Of a stretch of DNA of 64,000 nt, positions 63,481 to 64,000 are shown piece by piece (position 1 is the first letter of the stretch; every line of letters begins with the position of its first letter). Below the pieces are notes generated by a model, which was given only the letters and a program-made list of their open reading frames with translations, did no database searches and was not told the origin of the DNA. This DNA is from Ascaphus truei (lineage: Eukaryota > Chordata > Amphibia > Anura > Ascaphidae): positions 1 through 64,000 of the forward strand of contig WSYH01002453.1 in NCBI GenBank assembly GCA_036426205.1. Reading direction: 5' to 3'. The position numbers were made by a program, and so were the translations under genes.

Positions 63481-64000
63481 CGCCGAACCGACAGGCACAG
63501 AGGAACCCCCACTCCACGGCAGCACCAATCGAGACTCCAGGGAAGAAAACTCCCTCCGCAGCCATGACGAGTCGAGCATAGAAGCGCAAGACAACACCCA
63601 CCCCGTCCGGCCCGCGCATGCGCAACGACGAGGCTAGAGCTAAAAATCAGCTCCCCTCTGTCCACATTATACACATGTGCATAACTCAAGGTAACATTAC
63701 CACCAGGCTCCCATAGCAACAACATGCACGCGCATCCATATATGCAGGAGCAATAACAGAACCACGCACTCAATGTTAAGCATGTACAGCTCAATAATAA
63801 GGTATGTGTAGGAAGATATCGAGGTAGAGCTAATATTTGCACGCAACAACAGAGCAAAAACATATCCATACAAAAATGTTAACCCAATAATGGGAAATAT
63901 GATTTATAAGGGTATGTTTTATATACCAATGTAAAACATGTGCACAACCCTCTGGAGGTTATTGAGGTCAAATCATAGCTACTACATCATCATTTTGAAA

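Larger units (their letters stand above)
63181..64000 (-). mobile_element. Penelope-like element fragment (non-coding)
   Basis: Identified by the stem-loop motif (63333-63369, minus) and the adjacent E2F/CRE/CCAAT cluster. No RT or endonuclease coding is seen before the window ends. Confidence 0.45.

Noticed and set aside
1..64000. Chimeric or contaminant assembly
   Set aside because: Target duplications, restored frames and shared repeat families across the whole window fit one genome. Only the NNN and homopolymer-type shifts hint at local errors.

Overview
This window is almost certainly vertebrate nuclear DNA from a large, transposon-rich genome, most likely an amphibian. The reasons are GT-AG introns, a tRNA-derived SINE with a MIR-like core, L1 and L2 LINEs, PIF/Harbinger and Tc1/mariner elements, Penelope-like elements (PLEs) and several Ty3/Gypsy lineages, including Gmr1-like elements whose integrase lies before the reverse transcriptase. 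I see no prokaryotic operons, rRNA or CRISPR, and no ordinary conserved multi-exon host gene.

Layout. 0-1.8 kb: the 3' end of a Gmr1-like Gypsy element (RT-RNase H running straight into its LTR). 2.3-3.0 kb: an intact single-exon gene for a divergent forkhead (winged-helix) protein. 4.3-4.6 kb: a reversed SINE. 6.2-7.5 kb: a two-exon Harbinger transposase that reads as intact. 8.5-8.8 kb: a transposon-end-like block. 9.2-10.5 kb: a pyrimidine-rich tract leading into a CpG-rich, splice-donor-bearing segment. 10.6-11.7 kb: an L1 ORF1 fragment. 11.7-12.8 and 24.4-25.5 kb: two halves of one coiled-coil gene. They are split by an 11.6-kb Tc1/mariner-type element (12786-24403) with 25-bp terminal inverted repeats and a TA target site. 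That element carries a second forkhead-like gene, a BEN-like/coiled-coil gene (itself split by a 3.3-kb PLE with a 14-bp target duplication) and, divergently, an intron-containing transposase. 26.3-39.6 and 45.3-48.1 kb: a mosaic of minus-strand Gmr1-like fragments (gag with SCAN-like capsid, protease, integrase, RT-RNase H, LTRs) broken up by PLE pieces, a solo LTR and a full-length chromovirus (39613-45260, 5-bp GGGGG target duplication). 48.1-49.3 and 60.5-62.2 kb: two more fragments of the Tc1-type family. 50.3-51.9 kb: an L2-like LINE. 53.5 and 56.8-58.8 kb: two further copies of the coiled-coil gene family, the last next to a polypurine tract and an LTR. 62.2-64 kb: LTR-like and PLE sequence.

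How the parts relate. Most of the sequence is nested mobile DNA, and insertion order can be read in places: coiled-coil gene, then the Tc1-type element, then the PLE inside its BEN-like gene; Gmr1 element, then the chromovirus. The most unusual unit is the Tc1-type element. Its joined flanks restore an uninterrupted coiled-coil reading frame, and its cargo (forkhead-like, BEN-like, multi-exon transposase) is not what this superfamily normally carries. The second unusual item is the dispersed coiled-coil gene family, which appears to be borne by LTR elements. All family assignments are by eye; no database search was possible.
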